Source: Phycisphaera sp.
GTDB lineage: Bacteria; Planctomycetota; Phycisphaerae; Phycisphaerales; Phycisphaeraceae
DNA length: 64,000 nucleotides
NCBI GenBank assembly: GCA_016125215.1
Contig: WGMF01000012.1
Location: 62,001-126,000 of the forward strand
Reading direction: 5' to 3'
The notes under the pieces were generated by a model, which saw only the letters and a program-made list of their open reading frames with translations, was not told the origin of the DNA and ran no database searches. This document shows, piece after piece, positions 6,878 through 15,535 of this stretch (positions within the stretch are counted from its first letter, which is position 1; every line of letters begins with the position of its first letter). The translations under genes were made by a program, and so were the position numbers.

Positions 6878-9139
6878 ATGATGGGTCTTACACACGACAA
6901 CAGATGGTTTGGCATGGGCGTGATGGCGGTTGCGATGCTCCTGACCTCCACGGTCTTTGCGGATCAGGCCAAGCCCCCGGGCGACACGCTTGTGTATTAC
7001 AACGAGGGCAAGAAGACCGTCCACGTGGAGGGCTGTCGGCGGTTGCCCAAAGACCCCGACGAACTGGCCAAGATGACCCGGATGACCCTGGCCCAGGCCG
7101 AGGCCAAGGGGCTTAGGCTTTGCTCGAAGTGCCCGGGCGGTCAGGCCCAGAGTGGTGACGATGCGGATCAGGATCAGGATGAAACCAAAGCCGGTGAAAA
7201 AGCGGCGGTGCCGGGCGATACCCCGGTGTATCACTTCGCCGGGAAAAACCGTGTCCACGTCGCGGACTGCCCCCGCCTCGGCAGCACCGAGGGCGCGGAA
7301 AAAATGACCCTGGACCAGGCCCTGGAAAAGGGTTGGCCTCTGTGCTCTCGCTGCCCCGGCAGCACCACACCCGGCAGGGGCAACCCGGACCAAAAATCCA
7401 AGGGTCTTGAATCGTGGGTCAAGCCCGGGCCCGAAGAGATCAAGCAATATGCGTTTGTGCCCAGCCCGCTGGCGCCGCTGGTCTCGATGGGGCCTGACGG
7501 CAAGCTGGTCTATCGTGCCTACTCAGACAAAGGCGACCGGTTGATGGACTGGTCACAGTGCGGCTACAGGAACAGCAGCGTCCCGATACCCGACGTACAG
7601 GTGGCTGTGACACTCGAGCCTCTCACCGGCGAAGCCACGCAAGAAGCGAACCTGGCCTATCCCGTGGGCCCCGATAGCCACGACCGCATCCAGACGGCCA
7701 TCGATCAGGTCGCGGCGATGAAGCCTGATGTCGATGGCCTCCGCGGCGCGGTGCTTCTCAAGAAAGGCACGTACTACATCAACGGCAGCCTGAACGTCCG
7801 CTCGGGCGTCGTGCTCCGCGGTGAGGGTGATGGCGAGGACGGCACGATCCTCATCATGCACACCCCCGAGGGCGGGGGCAACGCCATCCTTTTAGGTGAA
7901 CCCGACGGCGCGGTCGAACCCGTCGGCGAAGCGGACGCGGTGCGGATCACAGACGCCTACGTCCCCTCGGGCAGTCTCACGTTGACACTGGCAAACGCCG
8001 GGCAGTTCAAGGTCGGCGATTATGTTTACGTCCGCAAGACCGTCAACCAGGCGTGGATCGACCTCCTGGGCATGGGCGAACGCCTCCAGCACATCCGTGG
8101 CGGAAAAGAAGGCATGGGCAAAAAACCGTGGGTGCCCGAAGCCTACCAGTTCCGACACCTCCGCCAAATCCAAGCCATCAACGGCAACCAGATCACACTC
8201 GACGCGATCCTGCCCCAGTCCTTCGACCGGAAATACGGCGGCGGCGACGTGTACCAAGTCAACGTGGACACGTTGGGCAAACAATCCGGCGTCGAATCGC
8301 TGCAGGTCGTTTCCAATTACGACACGACCGTCAAGGACACCGGCAAAGACGCCAACTTCCTGAACTTCAAAACCGCCATCCTCGTTCAAGGCACCTGCGA
8401 CAGTTGGGTGCGCAACTGTACCGTGAAGCACGTCTACTTCGCCGCCGTATCCATCTCGCAGAACACCCGGCAGATCACCGTGCGCGACACCCACTGCCTC
8501 GCACCCGTCGGCCCCTATCACGGCGGCTTCCGCTACGCCTTCAACATCAGCGGCGGGACGCTCCACCTGATCTACAACTGCTACTCCGAAGACGGTCGGC
8601 ACGATTTTGCCATCGGTTCGCGGGAGACCGGGCCCTTTGCCTTTGTCAAATGCACAGCCGTGCGGGGGGAACAGTCCGAGCCGCACCACCGATGGTCATC
8701 GGGCATCCTCTACGACAACGTCATCACCAAAGACGGCACCCTGGCCGCCATCAACCGCGGGGACTCCGGCTCGGGTCACGGATGGGCCGCGGCCAACACC
8801 ATGATCTGGAACTGCGACGCCAAGAGCATCGTGGTCATGGACCCGGAAACCGAGGGCGAAAGCAATTTTGCCGTCGGCTACCGCGGAACCTTCGACCCGG
8901 CCACGGGAACCCAATCCCTGCGCTACGCCAACGACAGGGCCGGCTACTGGGGCACACCCCACGAGGGCAAGTTCTACGGCTACGCCCTCATGGGCAACGG
9001 GTACATCGAATCCCCCGACCGCCCCGTCAAACCCGACAGCCTCTTCATGCAGCAGTTGATCGACCGCATCGGCAAGGAACAGGCCATGCGGGTGATGGGT
9101 GGATCGGAACAGGTCGAGGGGAAGCGTGCGGGGTTGTGA
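6878..9139 (+). CDS. Exported right-handed beta-helix (pectate-lyase-like) protein with two His-Cys3 modules
   Basis: About 753 residues. The ATG at 6878 has GGAAGGAAG 7 bases upstream. A signal peptide (VMAVAMLLTSTVFA) is followed by two copies of a short module at about residues 35-90 and 110-165. Each copy has VHVxxC, then an AxxKG helix, then LCSxCPG, so one His and three Cys are conserved, resembling the metal-binding domain of Ada (C-x-x-C-P ends). From about residue 210 onward the protein has a pectin-lyase-like beta-helix: repeated V/I-rich turns, LRGEGDG, and AIL/VQGTCDSWVRNCTV. It probably acts on, or binds, an acidic polysaccharide outside the cytoplasm. The enzyme class is not certain. 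Confidence 0.75.
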   Translation: MMGLTHDNRWFGMGVMAVAMLLTSTVFADQAKPPGDTLVYYNEGKKTVHVEGCRRLPKDPDELAKMTRMTLAQAEAKGLRLCSKCPGGQAQSGDDADQDQDETKAGEKAAVPGDTPVYHFAGKNRVHVADCPRLGSTEGAEKMTLDQALEKGWPLCSRCPGSTTPGRGNPDQKSKGLESWVKPGPEEIKQYAFVPSPLAPLVSMGPDGKLVYRAYSDKGDRLMDWSQCGYRNSSVPIPDVQVAVTLEPLTGEATQEANLAYPVGPDSHDRIQTAIDQVAAMKPDVDGLRGAVLLKKGTYYINGSLNVRSGVVLRGEGDGEDGTILIMHTPEGGGNAILLGEPDGAVEPVGEADAVRITDAYVPSGSLTLTLANAGQFKVGDYVYVRKTVNQAWIDLLGMGERLQHIRGGKEGMGKKPWVPEAYQFRHLRQIQAINGNQITLDAILPQSFDRKYGGGDVYQVNVDTLGKQSGVESLQVVSNYDTTVKDTGKDANFLNFKTAILVQGTCDSWVRNCTVKHVYFAAVSISQNTRQITVRDTHCLAPVGPYHGGFRYAFNISGGTLHLIYNCYSEDGRHDFAIGSRETGPFAFVKCTAVRGEQSEPHHRWSSGILYDNVITKDGTLAAINRGDSGSGHGWAAANTMIWNCDAKSIVVMDPETEGESNFAVGYRGTFDPATGTQSLRYANDRAGYWGTPHEGKFYGYALMGNGYIESPDRPVKPDSLFMQQLIDRIGKEQAMRVMGGSEQVEGKRAGL

Positions 9140-9165
9140 CCCGTCCCATCCGATAGGCATTGTGA

Positions 9166-9819
9166 TTACGACTGACGGGGCTTGTCCTGACGCATCGCGC
9201 GGGCGGCGCTGGTGATGTACGGCACGCCGCTGGCAAGCGTGACCATCACAATCGCATAGACCAGCGTGTCACGCACATAAACCATCCAACCGTGGTCGGG
9301 GGCGTGCGGGTCGAGCTCGACGATCAGGAGGATGACCGGGATGGCGATGACCTGAAGGGTCGTCTTGAGTTTGCCCCAGATTTTTGCACCGAAGGCCACG
9401 CCCTTGCCCTCGAGTTCGCCGCGCACGCAGGTCACGAGCAACTCCCTTGCGAGCATCAGCGCGACCATCCACGGGTAAACGCCCGAGGCCATGTTGAAGA
9501 AACTCCCCGCCTCGACCGCACGCGGGTCGACGAAACGCGGCCCGGCAAGGTAGATGAACGCCCCGAGGACGAGCACTTTGTCACAGAACGGGTCCATGAT
9601 CCGCCCGAACGTGCTCTCGACCTTCCACTTCCGCGCGAGGTAGCCGTCGAGGAAGTCGGTGATGGAGGCGAGGATAAAAATCACGATCGCCAGCCAGATC
9701 GCCCAAGCCTCCCCCTTCCCCGGAAGTTCCCCGTAACGGTAGACATTGAGCACCACAAAAAAGACCCCCGCAAGCACAAGCCTGGCAAGCGTGAGCTGGT
9801 TGGGGATGTGGCGGTACAT
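9166..9819 (-). CDS. pgsA: CDP-diacylglycerol-glycerol-3-phosphate phosphatidyltransferase
   Basis: 217-residue integral membrane enzyme of phosphatidylglycerol synthesis. The CDP-alcohol phosphotransferase motif D-x2-DG-x2-AR-x8-G-x3-D-x3-D is complete in TDFLDGYLARKW...GRIMDPFCDK at about residues 56-84. It begins MYRHIPNQLTLARL, as is usual for PgsA, and has several hydrophobic segments (FFVVLNV, WAIWLAIVIFILASI, LQVIAIPVILLIV). It stands alone on the minus strand, convergent with the beta-helix gene. Confidence 0.93.
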   Translation of the reverse strand: MYRHIPNQLTLARLVLAGVFFVVLNVYRYGELPGKGEAWAIWLAIVIFILASITDFLDGYLARKWKVESTFGRIMDPFCDKVLVLGAFIYLAGPRFVDPRAVEAGSFFNMASGVYPWMVALMLARELLVTCVRGELEGKGVAFGAKIWGKLKTTLQVIAIPVILLIVELDPHAPDHGWMVYVRDTLVYAIVMVTLASGVPYITSAARAMRQDKPRQS

Positions 9820-9886
9820 GCGGAGAGTTTAACCACACAGAGAGGCATCTAAACACAGAACAAGCCGTTGAAGGCAAAAGGCATTT

Positions 9887-9977
9887 AACACAGAGGGCAC
9901 AGAGAACACAGAGCAGAAAAGATTGTTGTGAGTTGACCAATCCTTGATTTCTCTGTGACCTCTGAGTCCTCTGTGTT
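9887..9977. repeat. Palindromic CACAGAG-type intergenic element
   Basis: Two 27-base arms (9887-9913 and 9951-9977) are inverted copies of each other with 23 of 27 matches; each arm is itself built from CACAGAG units. A partial further copy lies at about 9833-9858. The element fills the gap between pgsA and the S1-domain gene and could form a long cruciform or RNA hairpin. It resembles a dispersed intergenic repeat seen in many bacteria, a statement from memory that a genome search should test. Confidence 0.8.
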
Positions 9978-10039
9978 GAAAAAGTGTGGTCCCGATCGAT
10001 CTCTGGGACATCTACGGTGGATACTTGCAGTGGTTCAAA

Positions 10040-11665
10040 TCAGAGTTTCAGGTCGCCCAGGCCCATCCCCAGTGCGCCGCTCGAGCCCATGCCGCCTTTG
10101 AGGTTGGCGTCGCGTTTGCGCGCGGCGTGTTGCCTTCCGGGGGCGGGGGCTTTGCGGTGGTCGGGCCGGGCTTCGCGCTGCGGGGCGGGTTCTTCAACCT
10201 TCTCGGCTACGGCCTTGATCGACAGCTTGATCCGCCTTTGCTCTTCGTCGGTCTCGAGCACGCGGAAGGTCTTGCGGTCGCCCTCCTTGAGCACGTCGGT
10301 CACCACATTGACACGCCGATCTGAAAGCTCGGAGATGTGGCACAGGCCCTCGACGCCGGTCTCGATCTCGACGAACGCGCCGAACTCGGTGGTGCGCGTC
10401 ACGGTGGCTTCCACGAGCGACTTGGCGGGCCACTTGTGCTCGGCCCCGACCCACGGATCGCCCTGGGCCTGCTTCAGACTGACCGCCAGTTTGCGTTTGT
10501 CGGCTTCGAGTTGGATGACCTTGACGCGCAGGACCTGGCCGTCGCTGAGGACCTCGTTGGGCTTGTGGATGCGCTTCCAGCTCAACTCACTGATGGGCAG
10601 CAGCGCCTCGACGCCGGACTCGACCTCGACGAATGCGCCGAAGTCCACGAGGCGGAGCACGCGGGCGGTCACGTCGTCGCCGTGCTTGATTCGGCCCTCG
10701 ATGCCCTCCCACGGGTCGGGGGCGACCTGCTTGAGCCCGAGGCGGACCTTTTTGGATTCAGCGTCGAGCTTGAGCACGCGGACGGTGACTTTTTCACCCT
10801 CCTTGAGCACGTCGCTGACCTTGGCAATGTGCCCGTAGCTAAGGTCGCTGATGTGGATCAGGCCATCGACCCCGCCGAGGTCGGCAAACGCGCCGTACTC
10901 GACGATGCGTGAGATGGTGGCTTCACGGTCCTGGTTTTCCTCAAGCTCGTTCCAGAGCTTCTTGGCCAGCGCTTCACGCTCGTTGAGCAGGAACTGCTTT
11001 CGGCTCAAGAGCACGCGGTGGTTTTTCTTGTCGATCTCCTGCACGCTGGCCTTGAGTTTCTGGCCGACGAGCGATTCGAGGTCGTCGACGTGGTGCAGGT
11101 CGATCTGGCTTGCGGGCATGAAGGCCTTGATCGAGCCGACGAGTTCGAGTTCGAGGCCGCCCTTGTTCGTGGCGGTGACGCGGGCTTCGACGTTGGCGCC
11201 TTTGTAGAGGTGGTCCCACGTCGTCTTCCCGACGACGCCCTCACGCGAGAGGATGTAAAGCCCCTCGGCTTTGTCGAAGGTGTTGACGACAAAGTCCATG
11301 ATGCTGCCCGGCCGGGGGGCACGCTCGAACTGCGTGAGCGGGACGACGCCCTGGTTTTTGCCATCGACGCCGGCCAGTTCGACAAAGACATCGTCGCCGG
11401 CGACCTGCGTGATGCGGCCGCGTCGGATTTCCATCTTGGCGGTCGGCTCGGTTGCGGTCGCAGGCTGCGCCTTGGATCCCGCTGACGGGTCGGCTGGCGC
11501 GGGATCGGGGACGGAGGACATGAGGTCTTCCATCGACGCCCCGTCGAGCGCGTCTTCGACCTCGCGCTGCGCCTGGGCCTCGATCGATTCGTTTTCGTTT
11601 AACTGGTCGTTCACCGTGGTGTCCCGCTCGTTGATGTCGCTCATAGCCTGTCCAATTTCCAGCAT
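10040..11665 (-). CDS. rpsA: S1 RNA-binding domain protein, ribosomal protein S1-like
   Basis: 541 residues with an acidic N-terminal region of about 85 residues, then five tandem S1 (OB-fold) domains covering about residues 85-475, then a basic Arg/Lys-rich tail. The third to fifth domains are the most typical (YGAFADLGGVDGLIHISDLS, FGAFVEVESGVEALLPISEL, FGAFVEIETGVEGLCHISEL). S1 helps mRNA bind the 30S subunit. E. coli S1 has six domains; five is within the range of bacterial S1 proteins. The start at 11665 is supported by GGGGAGA upstream; an internal ATG at 11644 is an alternative. Confidence 0.85.
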   Translation of the reverse strand: MLEIGQAMSDINERDTTVNDQLNENESIEAQAQREVEDALDGASMEDLMSSVPDPAPADPSAGSKAQPATATEPTAKMEIRRGRITQVAGDDVFVELAGVDGKNQGVVPLTQFERAPRPGSIMDFVVNTFDKAEGLYILSREGVVGKTTWDHLYKGANVEARVTATNKGGLELELVGSIKAFMPASQIDLHHVDDLESLVGQKLKASVQEIDKKNHRVLLSRKQFLLNEREALAKKLWNELEENQDREATISRIVEYGAFADLGGVDGLIHISDLSYGHIAKVSDVLKEGEKVTVRVLKLDAESKKVRLGLKQVAPDPWEGIEGRIKHGDDVTARVLRLVDFGAFVEVESGVEALLPISELSWKRIHKPNEVLSDGQVLRVKVIQLEADKRKLAVSLKQAQGDPWVGAEHKWPAKSLVEATVTRTTEFGAFVEIETGVEGLCHISELSDRRVNVVTDVLKEGDRKTFRVLETDEEQRRIKLSIKAVAEKVEEPAPQREARPDHRKAPAPGRQHAARKRDANLKGGMGSSGALGMGLGDLKL

Positions 11666-11989
11666 GACTCTCTCCCCGCAAACCCGCTCGTCTGGGCGGT
11701 CGATCCGTAAACCACAAGCTTATCCTGACCCCGCCCGTTGGCCAAATACAAACACAACCCGCGCAAGCCATTCACACCGCGCCTGTCAAGTGGGGCACGT
11801 GGGGATAGGCGTACGGGATGCCCGGAAACTGATCGGATTTCGGGGATCGTCGCTTGGGGGAGTCGCGGGTCAAACCGATTTTTGACAATCGGGGTCGCGT
11901 GGGGTGTGGCCTGGCCCATTGTGAAAACCCACGACCGGCGGCCGCGGGCGTTCGATAACGGATGTCGGTTGTGCGGCCCACAAGACCGC
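11666..11989. other. Intergenic gap between rho and the S1 gene
   Basis: 324 bases without a supported gene. It must contain the promoter of the S1 gene on the minus strand and the end of the rho transcript. A small hairpin CCGATT-N6-AATCGG at 11875-11892, followed by TTTG on the minus strand, could be a weak rho terminator. No convincing -10/-35 pair was found. Confidence 0.4.
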
Positions 11990-13576
11990 TTACGTCAGGT
12001 TCATGGTCAGGAGGAACTCGGCGTTGGTCTTGACCTTGTTGAGCCGACTCTTGAGCAGCTCCATGGCTTCGACGACGTTCATGTCCGCCAACACCTTGCG
12101 GAGGCGGTAGACGAGTTGCAGTTCTTTGGGGTCGAGCAGGAGTTCTTCGCGGCGCGTGCCGGAGGCGGCAATATCGATGGCGGGATAGACGCGCTTCTCG
12201 ACGAGGCGACGGTCGAGGTGGAGTTCGCTGTTGCCGGTGCCCTTGAACTCTTCAAAGATGATGTCGTCCATCTTGGAGCCGGTGTCGATCAGGGCGGTGG
12301 CGAGGATGGTGAGCGAACCACCGTTCTCGATCGCGCGGGCGGAGCCGAAGAATTTCTTGGGTCGTTGGAGCGCGTTGGAGTCGAGGCCGCCGGTGAGGAT
12401 CTTGCCGGAGTGAGGCATCTCGGTGTTGTAGGCGCGGGCCATGCGTGTGAGCGAGTCCATGAGGATCACCACGTGCGTGCCGAATTCGACCATGCGCCTC
12501 GCTTTTTCGATCACGAGGTCGCAGACCTGCACGTGACGGGTGGACTGTTCATCGAACGTCGACGCGACAACCTCGACATCATCGGGCGTGTTGTTCTTGA
12601 AGTCGGTGACTTCCTCGGGGCGTTCGTCGATGAGCAGGACGATGACCTTGACGTCGGGGTAGTTCTTGATGATGGAGTTGGCCATCTTCTGGAGCAGGAC
12701 GGTCTTGCCCGTGCGGGGCGGCGCGACGATCAGGCCGCGCTGCCCACGACCGATGGGCGTGACGAGGTCGACGATGCGCATCTCGGTGTTGTTCGGCTCG
12801 TCGGGGGTTTCGAGGACGTAGCGCTCGAACGGGTGGAGCGGGGTGAGGTCTTCGTAGGTGACGACGTCGTTGAGCGCGTCGGGGGACAGGCCGTTGATCG
12901 CATCGATGCGGAGGAGTGCAAAGTATTTTTCGCTCTCCTTGGGGGGCCGAATAGAGCCTTGGACGATGTGCCCGGGCTTGAGGCCGAAGCGCCTGATCTG
13001 CGCGGGAGAGACGTAGATGTCGTCGGGGCAGGCAAGGTAGGAAAACTCGGGCGACCGGAGGAAGCCAAAGCCGTCGGGCAGGATTTCGAGCACGCCCTCG
13101 CCGTACATCAGGCCCTGGTGGGCGATGTGCTTCTGGAGGATCTTGAAGATGAGGTCGTGCTTTTTGAGGCCCTTGTAGTTTTCAACGCCCTCTTCCTCGG
13201 CAAGCGTGTGCAGCTCTTCCACGTCCATCTTCTGCAGGTCGCGGATGGTCAGGTCGGACCGCTTGGCCTGCTCGTAACGGGCCTGGGTCTCGGCGTCGAG
13301 TTGTTCATCGGAAGATTGCCTGCGACCGTTGGCCTGCGCGTCTCGGGTATCGCGCGTATCGTTTTTGTCGGCTGAGGGTTTGGGGGCCTGCGCTTCACCC
13401 CCGGCCGGTGCATCGGGGGTCGGCTCGGCGGGCGCGGCTACGGTGTCGCCGGCTTGAGCTTCAGCAAAAGGCGGGTTGTCTGATGCGCTATCGGTATCCA
13501 CCTCGGCGGTCTGCACGGAGGTGTCTTCCTGGGATGTCTTGTCTGCTTTACGTCTGCGATAGGTGGTCTTGGCCAT
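11990..13576 (-). CDS. rho: Transcription termination factor Rho
   Basis: About 528 residues; ATG at 13576 chosen over a GTG four codons upstream. The hexameric RNA helicase parts are in order: N-terminal Rho domain from about residue 105 ([20 protein letters not shown]), cold-shock-like RNA-binding domain ([19 protein letters not shown]), then the RecA-type ATPase with Walker A APPRTGKT at about residue 285 and a Walker B near [16 protein letters not shown]. The first 105 residues are a low-complexity acidic/Ala/Pro/Gln region absent from short Rho proteins. It follows coaE on the same strand after a 288-base gap. Confidence 0.97.
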   Translation of the reverse strand: MAKTTYRRRKADKTSQEDTSVQTAEVDTDSASDNPPFAEAQAGDTVAAPAEPTPDAPAGGEAQAPKPSADKNDTRDTRDAQANGRRQSSDEQLDAETQARYEQAKRSDLTIRDLQKMDVEELHTLAEEEGVENYKGLKKHDLIFKILQKHIAHQGLMYGEGVLEILPDGFGFLRSPEFSYLACPDDIYVSPAQIRRFGLKPGHIVQGSIRPPKESEKYFALLRIDAINGLSPDALNDVVTYEDLTPLHPFERYVLETPDEPNNTEMRIVDLVTPIGRGQRGLIVAPPRTGKTVLLQKMANSIIKNYPDVKVIVLLIDERPEEVTDFKNNTPDDVEVVASTFDEQSTRHVQVCDLVIEKARRMVEFGTHVVILMDSLTRMARAYNTEMPHSGKILTGGLDSNALQRPKKFFGSARAIENGGSLTILATALIDTGSKMDDIIFEEFKGTGNSELHLDRRLVEKRVYPAIDIAASGTRREELLLDPKELQLVYRLRKVLADMNVVEAMELLKSRLNKVKTNAEFLLTMNLT

Positions 13577-13681
13577 GATGTTGCTCACGAGAGGATCGAG
13601 CGGGGGGTGGTGTCCGCACAGGCCTGGGCCTGCTCACGGACGGGGATAAAAAGAGAGGGTGAATCGGTCATTCTGATTGAG

Positions 13682-13710
13682 TCCCACCACGACCGTGGGG
13701 GAGACTCATC
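13682..13710 (-). other. Hairpin in the coaE-rho intergenic region
   Basis: On the minus strand, GAGTCT-CCC-CCAC-GGTC-GTGG-T-GGG-ACTC can fold into an interrupted stem of about 11 pairs. A T-rich tract (CTCTTTTTAT) follows only about 20 bases later, so it is not a standard terminator. It may be a leader structure of rho or a partial coaE terminator. The remaining 250 bases of this gap show nothing else. Confidence 0.35.
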
Positions 13711-13864
13711 ACCGTATGGGGCCAGGTTGCTTGAGGGTTTTAGGGGGGGAAACGGGGTTGAACCGAACCTTGAAGTTGCCAACAGCAGTCATCGGGTCGG
13801 GGATCGGCGGGGATTCAATAACGCGAACCTTTGAGACATGCCACGCGATACCGTATCACGGATA

Positions 13865-14491
13865 TCAGGCAAACTCTTGCAAAATCTGGGAAAGAACGAG
13901 GCGAACCCGGTCAAGCGTCTGGGACTCTTCGCCTTCGTTGCTGACTACATAATCGGCTTGATCGGCCTTCTTGTCAAGCGGCCACTGGCGATTTTCACGT
14001 TCAGCCCATTCTTTCTCGGACCAACCCCGCTTCGACCGCACCCGTTCTCGCCGAACCTCAGCCGACGCCTCCACGAATACCAACACGTCGCACTCGCCCG
14101 CCAGACCCTTCTCCAGGAGCAACGGCGTGTCCTCCACGACCGCAACGGTGTCAACGTTCTCGAACATCGCTCTACGCACCTCCGCCCGCCGCCTGTGGAC
14201 CACGGGGTGAACGACCGATTCGAGATACAAAAGCTCATCCGGATTTTTGAACACGATCCGACCGAGGGCACCACGGTCCACCTTGCCGGCGTCATCGAGA
14301 ACTTTGGCCCCCCACCGTTCGATGATCGCGGACTTCACCGCGTCGTCATCCAGCGCCGCCTTGGCAATGCGGTCGGCGTCGATCACGCCACAGCCCAGGC
14401 TCTCGAACATCCGCGCCACCGTGGACTTGCCGGAGCCGATGCCCCCGACGATACCGATCACGGGTTTACGCCGCGCGGGGGTTGTGCTCAC
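13865..14491 (-). CDS. coaE: Dephospho-CoA kinase
   Basis: 208 residues; last step of coenzyme A synthesis, phosphorylating dephospho-CoA. The P-loop GGIGSGKS lies at residues 16-23, followed by DADRIAK, and the VVHPVVHRR block typical of CoaE is near residue 95. The start is a GTG whose bases overlap the TGA stop of the upstream gene (GTGA), so translation is probably coupled to that exported HExxH protein. Confidence 0.95.
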   Translation of the reverse strand: MSTTPARRKPVIGIVGGIGSGKSTVARMFESLGCGVIDADRIAKAALDDDAVKSAIIERWGAKVLDDAGKVDRGALGRIVFKNPDELLYLESVVHPVVHRRRAEVRRAMFENVDTVAVVEDTPLLLEKGLAGECDVLVFVEASAEVRRERVRSKRGWSEKEWAERENRQWPLDKKADQADYVVSNEGEESQTLDRVRLVLSQILQEFA

Positions 14492-15393
14492 GGCTTGAGG
14501 GCCCCGAGTTTATTCTGGACGCCATAGACCGCCACGAGTTTTTCAAGCCCGACGCCGAAGTTTTTCTCCAGGCTCTCTCGCCACGGCTGACCGTCCTTGA
14601 TCCCGTTGATGAACGCGACGTAGCCCTTTTTCTTCGCAGAGATCATGAACTTGGTCAGGCTCGACGCCACGCCGTACTGCCAGCCGTCGATGTTCATTTT
14701 CTCGAACATCCCGCCGGTTTGCCCCTTGGACTTGAGCACGTCAAAAGCCGTACGCTCCTTGAGCTTGACCTGGTCGCTGGGCACGAGTTGTTCGCCGATG
14801 GTCTCCGCAAGCCCCTCGTTGGCCCAGTTCACCACGGGCACAGGCGAACGGTATCGATGAATAAACCCATGCACCGATTCATGCACGAGCACGTGCGCAA
14901 AGACCAGCTGGTCTTCCTGCCGATAGAACGCGATCACCACCTGGCCGTCGCTGCGGCTGTGACAGATCCCCGCCGACCCGCCGGGGTTGACTTTCATGAC
15001 CTGCGTCTCGAACTTGCGATAGTCCGTGTCTTTCTGGAACACGAACACCAGCGCCTTGCCCCGCCAGATGTTGCCCGTCTTGTCCAAACCAAAGGTCTCG
15101 CACAACCGTGCGTACATCTTGTCCAGCAGCGACGCCCACTGTCTGGCTTCGGGGACCTGCAGGTCGCTGTAGAAAAGAAAGAACTTCGTCTCGTAGAGCT
15201 TGACGTTGACCTCGAGTTTCTTGCCCGAGTCTTCCGCGAAAGCCTTGAGCTCTTCGACGTACTGCTTCTGCTCTTCCGCGCTCAGTTCCGGCCAGCGCGG
15301 CGGGCCGTCCTCCGCATGGGCGTGGACCGCCGACACCAGCAAGACCATCAGCAAAAAAACACCGCGCATCACACGCGACATGGAACTGTTCAT
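14488..15393 (-). CDS. Exported HExxH-motif protein, putative gluzincin-like peptidase
   Basis: About 301 residues. The ATG at 15393 has GGGAGG 6 bases upstream. A signal peptide (FLLMVLLVSAVHAHA) indicates export. HESVH at about residues 171-175 is a zinc-peptidase HExxH motif, and NEGLAETIGE 20 residues later fits the downstream glutamate helix of gluzincins (peptidase MA-like clan). Substrate is unknown. Its stop codon overlaps the coaE start by four bases, an unexpected coupling of an exported protein with CoA synthesis. Function beyond metallopeptidase-like is not claimed. Confidence 0.65.
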   Translation of the reverse strand: MNSSMSRVMRGVFLLMVLLVSAVHAHAEDGPPRWPELSAEEQKQYVEELKAFAEDSGKKLEVNVKLYETKFFLFYSDLQVPEARQWASLLDKMYARLCETFGLDKTGNIWRGKALVFVFQKDTDYRKFETQVMKVNPGGSAGICHSRSDGQVVIAFYRQEDQLVFAHVLVHESVHGFIHRYRSPVPVVNWANEGLAETIGEQLVPSDQVKLKERTAFDVLKSKGQTGGMFEKMNIDGWQYGVASSLTKFMISAKKKGYVAFINGIKDGQPWRESLEKNFGVGLEKLVAVYGVQNKLGALKP

Positions 15394-15472
15394 TGTCGAC
15401 CTCCCTGGAATGGACCCACGCCTGCCGGACAATCTCCCCCCGGCCACCTGTCGGTATGAGGCGGATGAACCT

Positions 15473-15484
15473 ATGATATAGTAT
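15473..15484 (+). promoter_or_regulatory. Possible -10 region of pilB
   Basis: TATGATATAGTA contains two overlapping -10 like hexamers (TATGAT, TATAGT) 52-63 bases before the pilB ATG. No good -35 element stands at the right distance. The region also serves as the upstream side of the divergent HExxH gene. Confidence 0.3.
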
Positions 15485-15535
15485 CACGCACGCCCGACTT
15501 AACGGGCCCACCGCCCGACCACCCCCGATTCATCC

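Noticed and set aside
11738-13375. 545-codon plus-strand frame opposite rho
   Set aside because: It is an antisense shadow caused by GC-rich codon use; rho is certain on the other strand.
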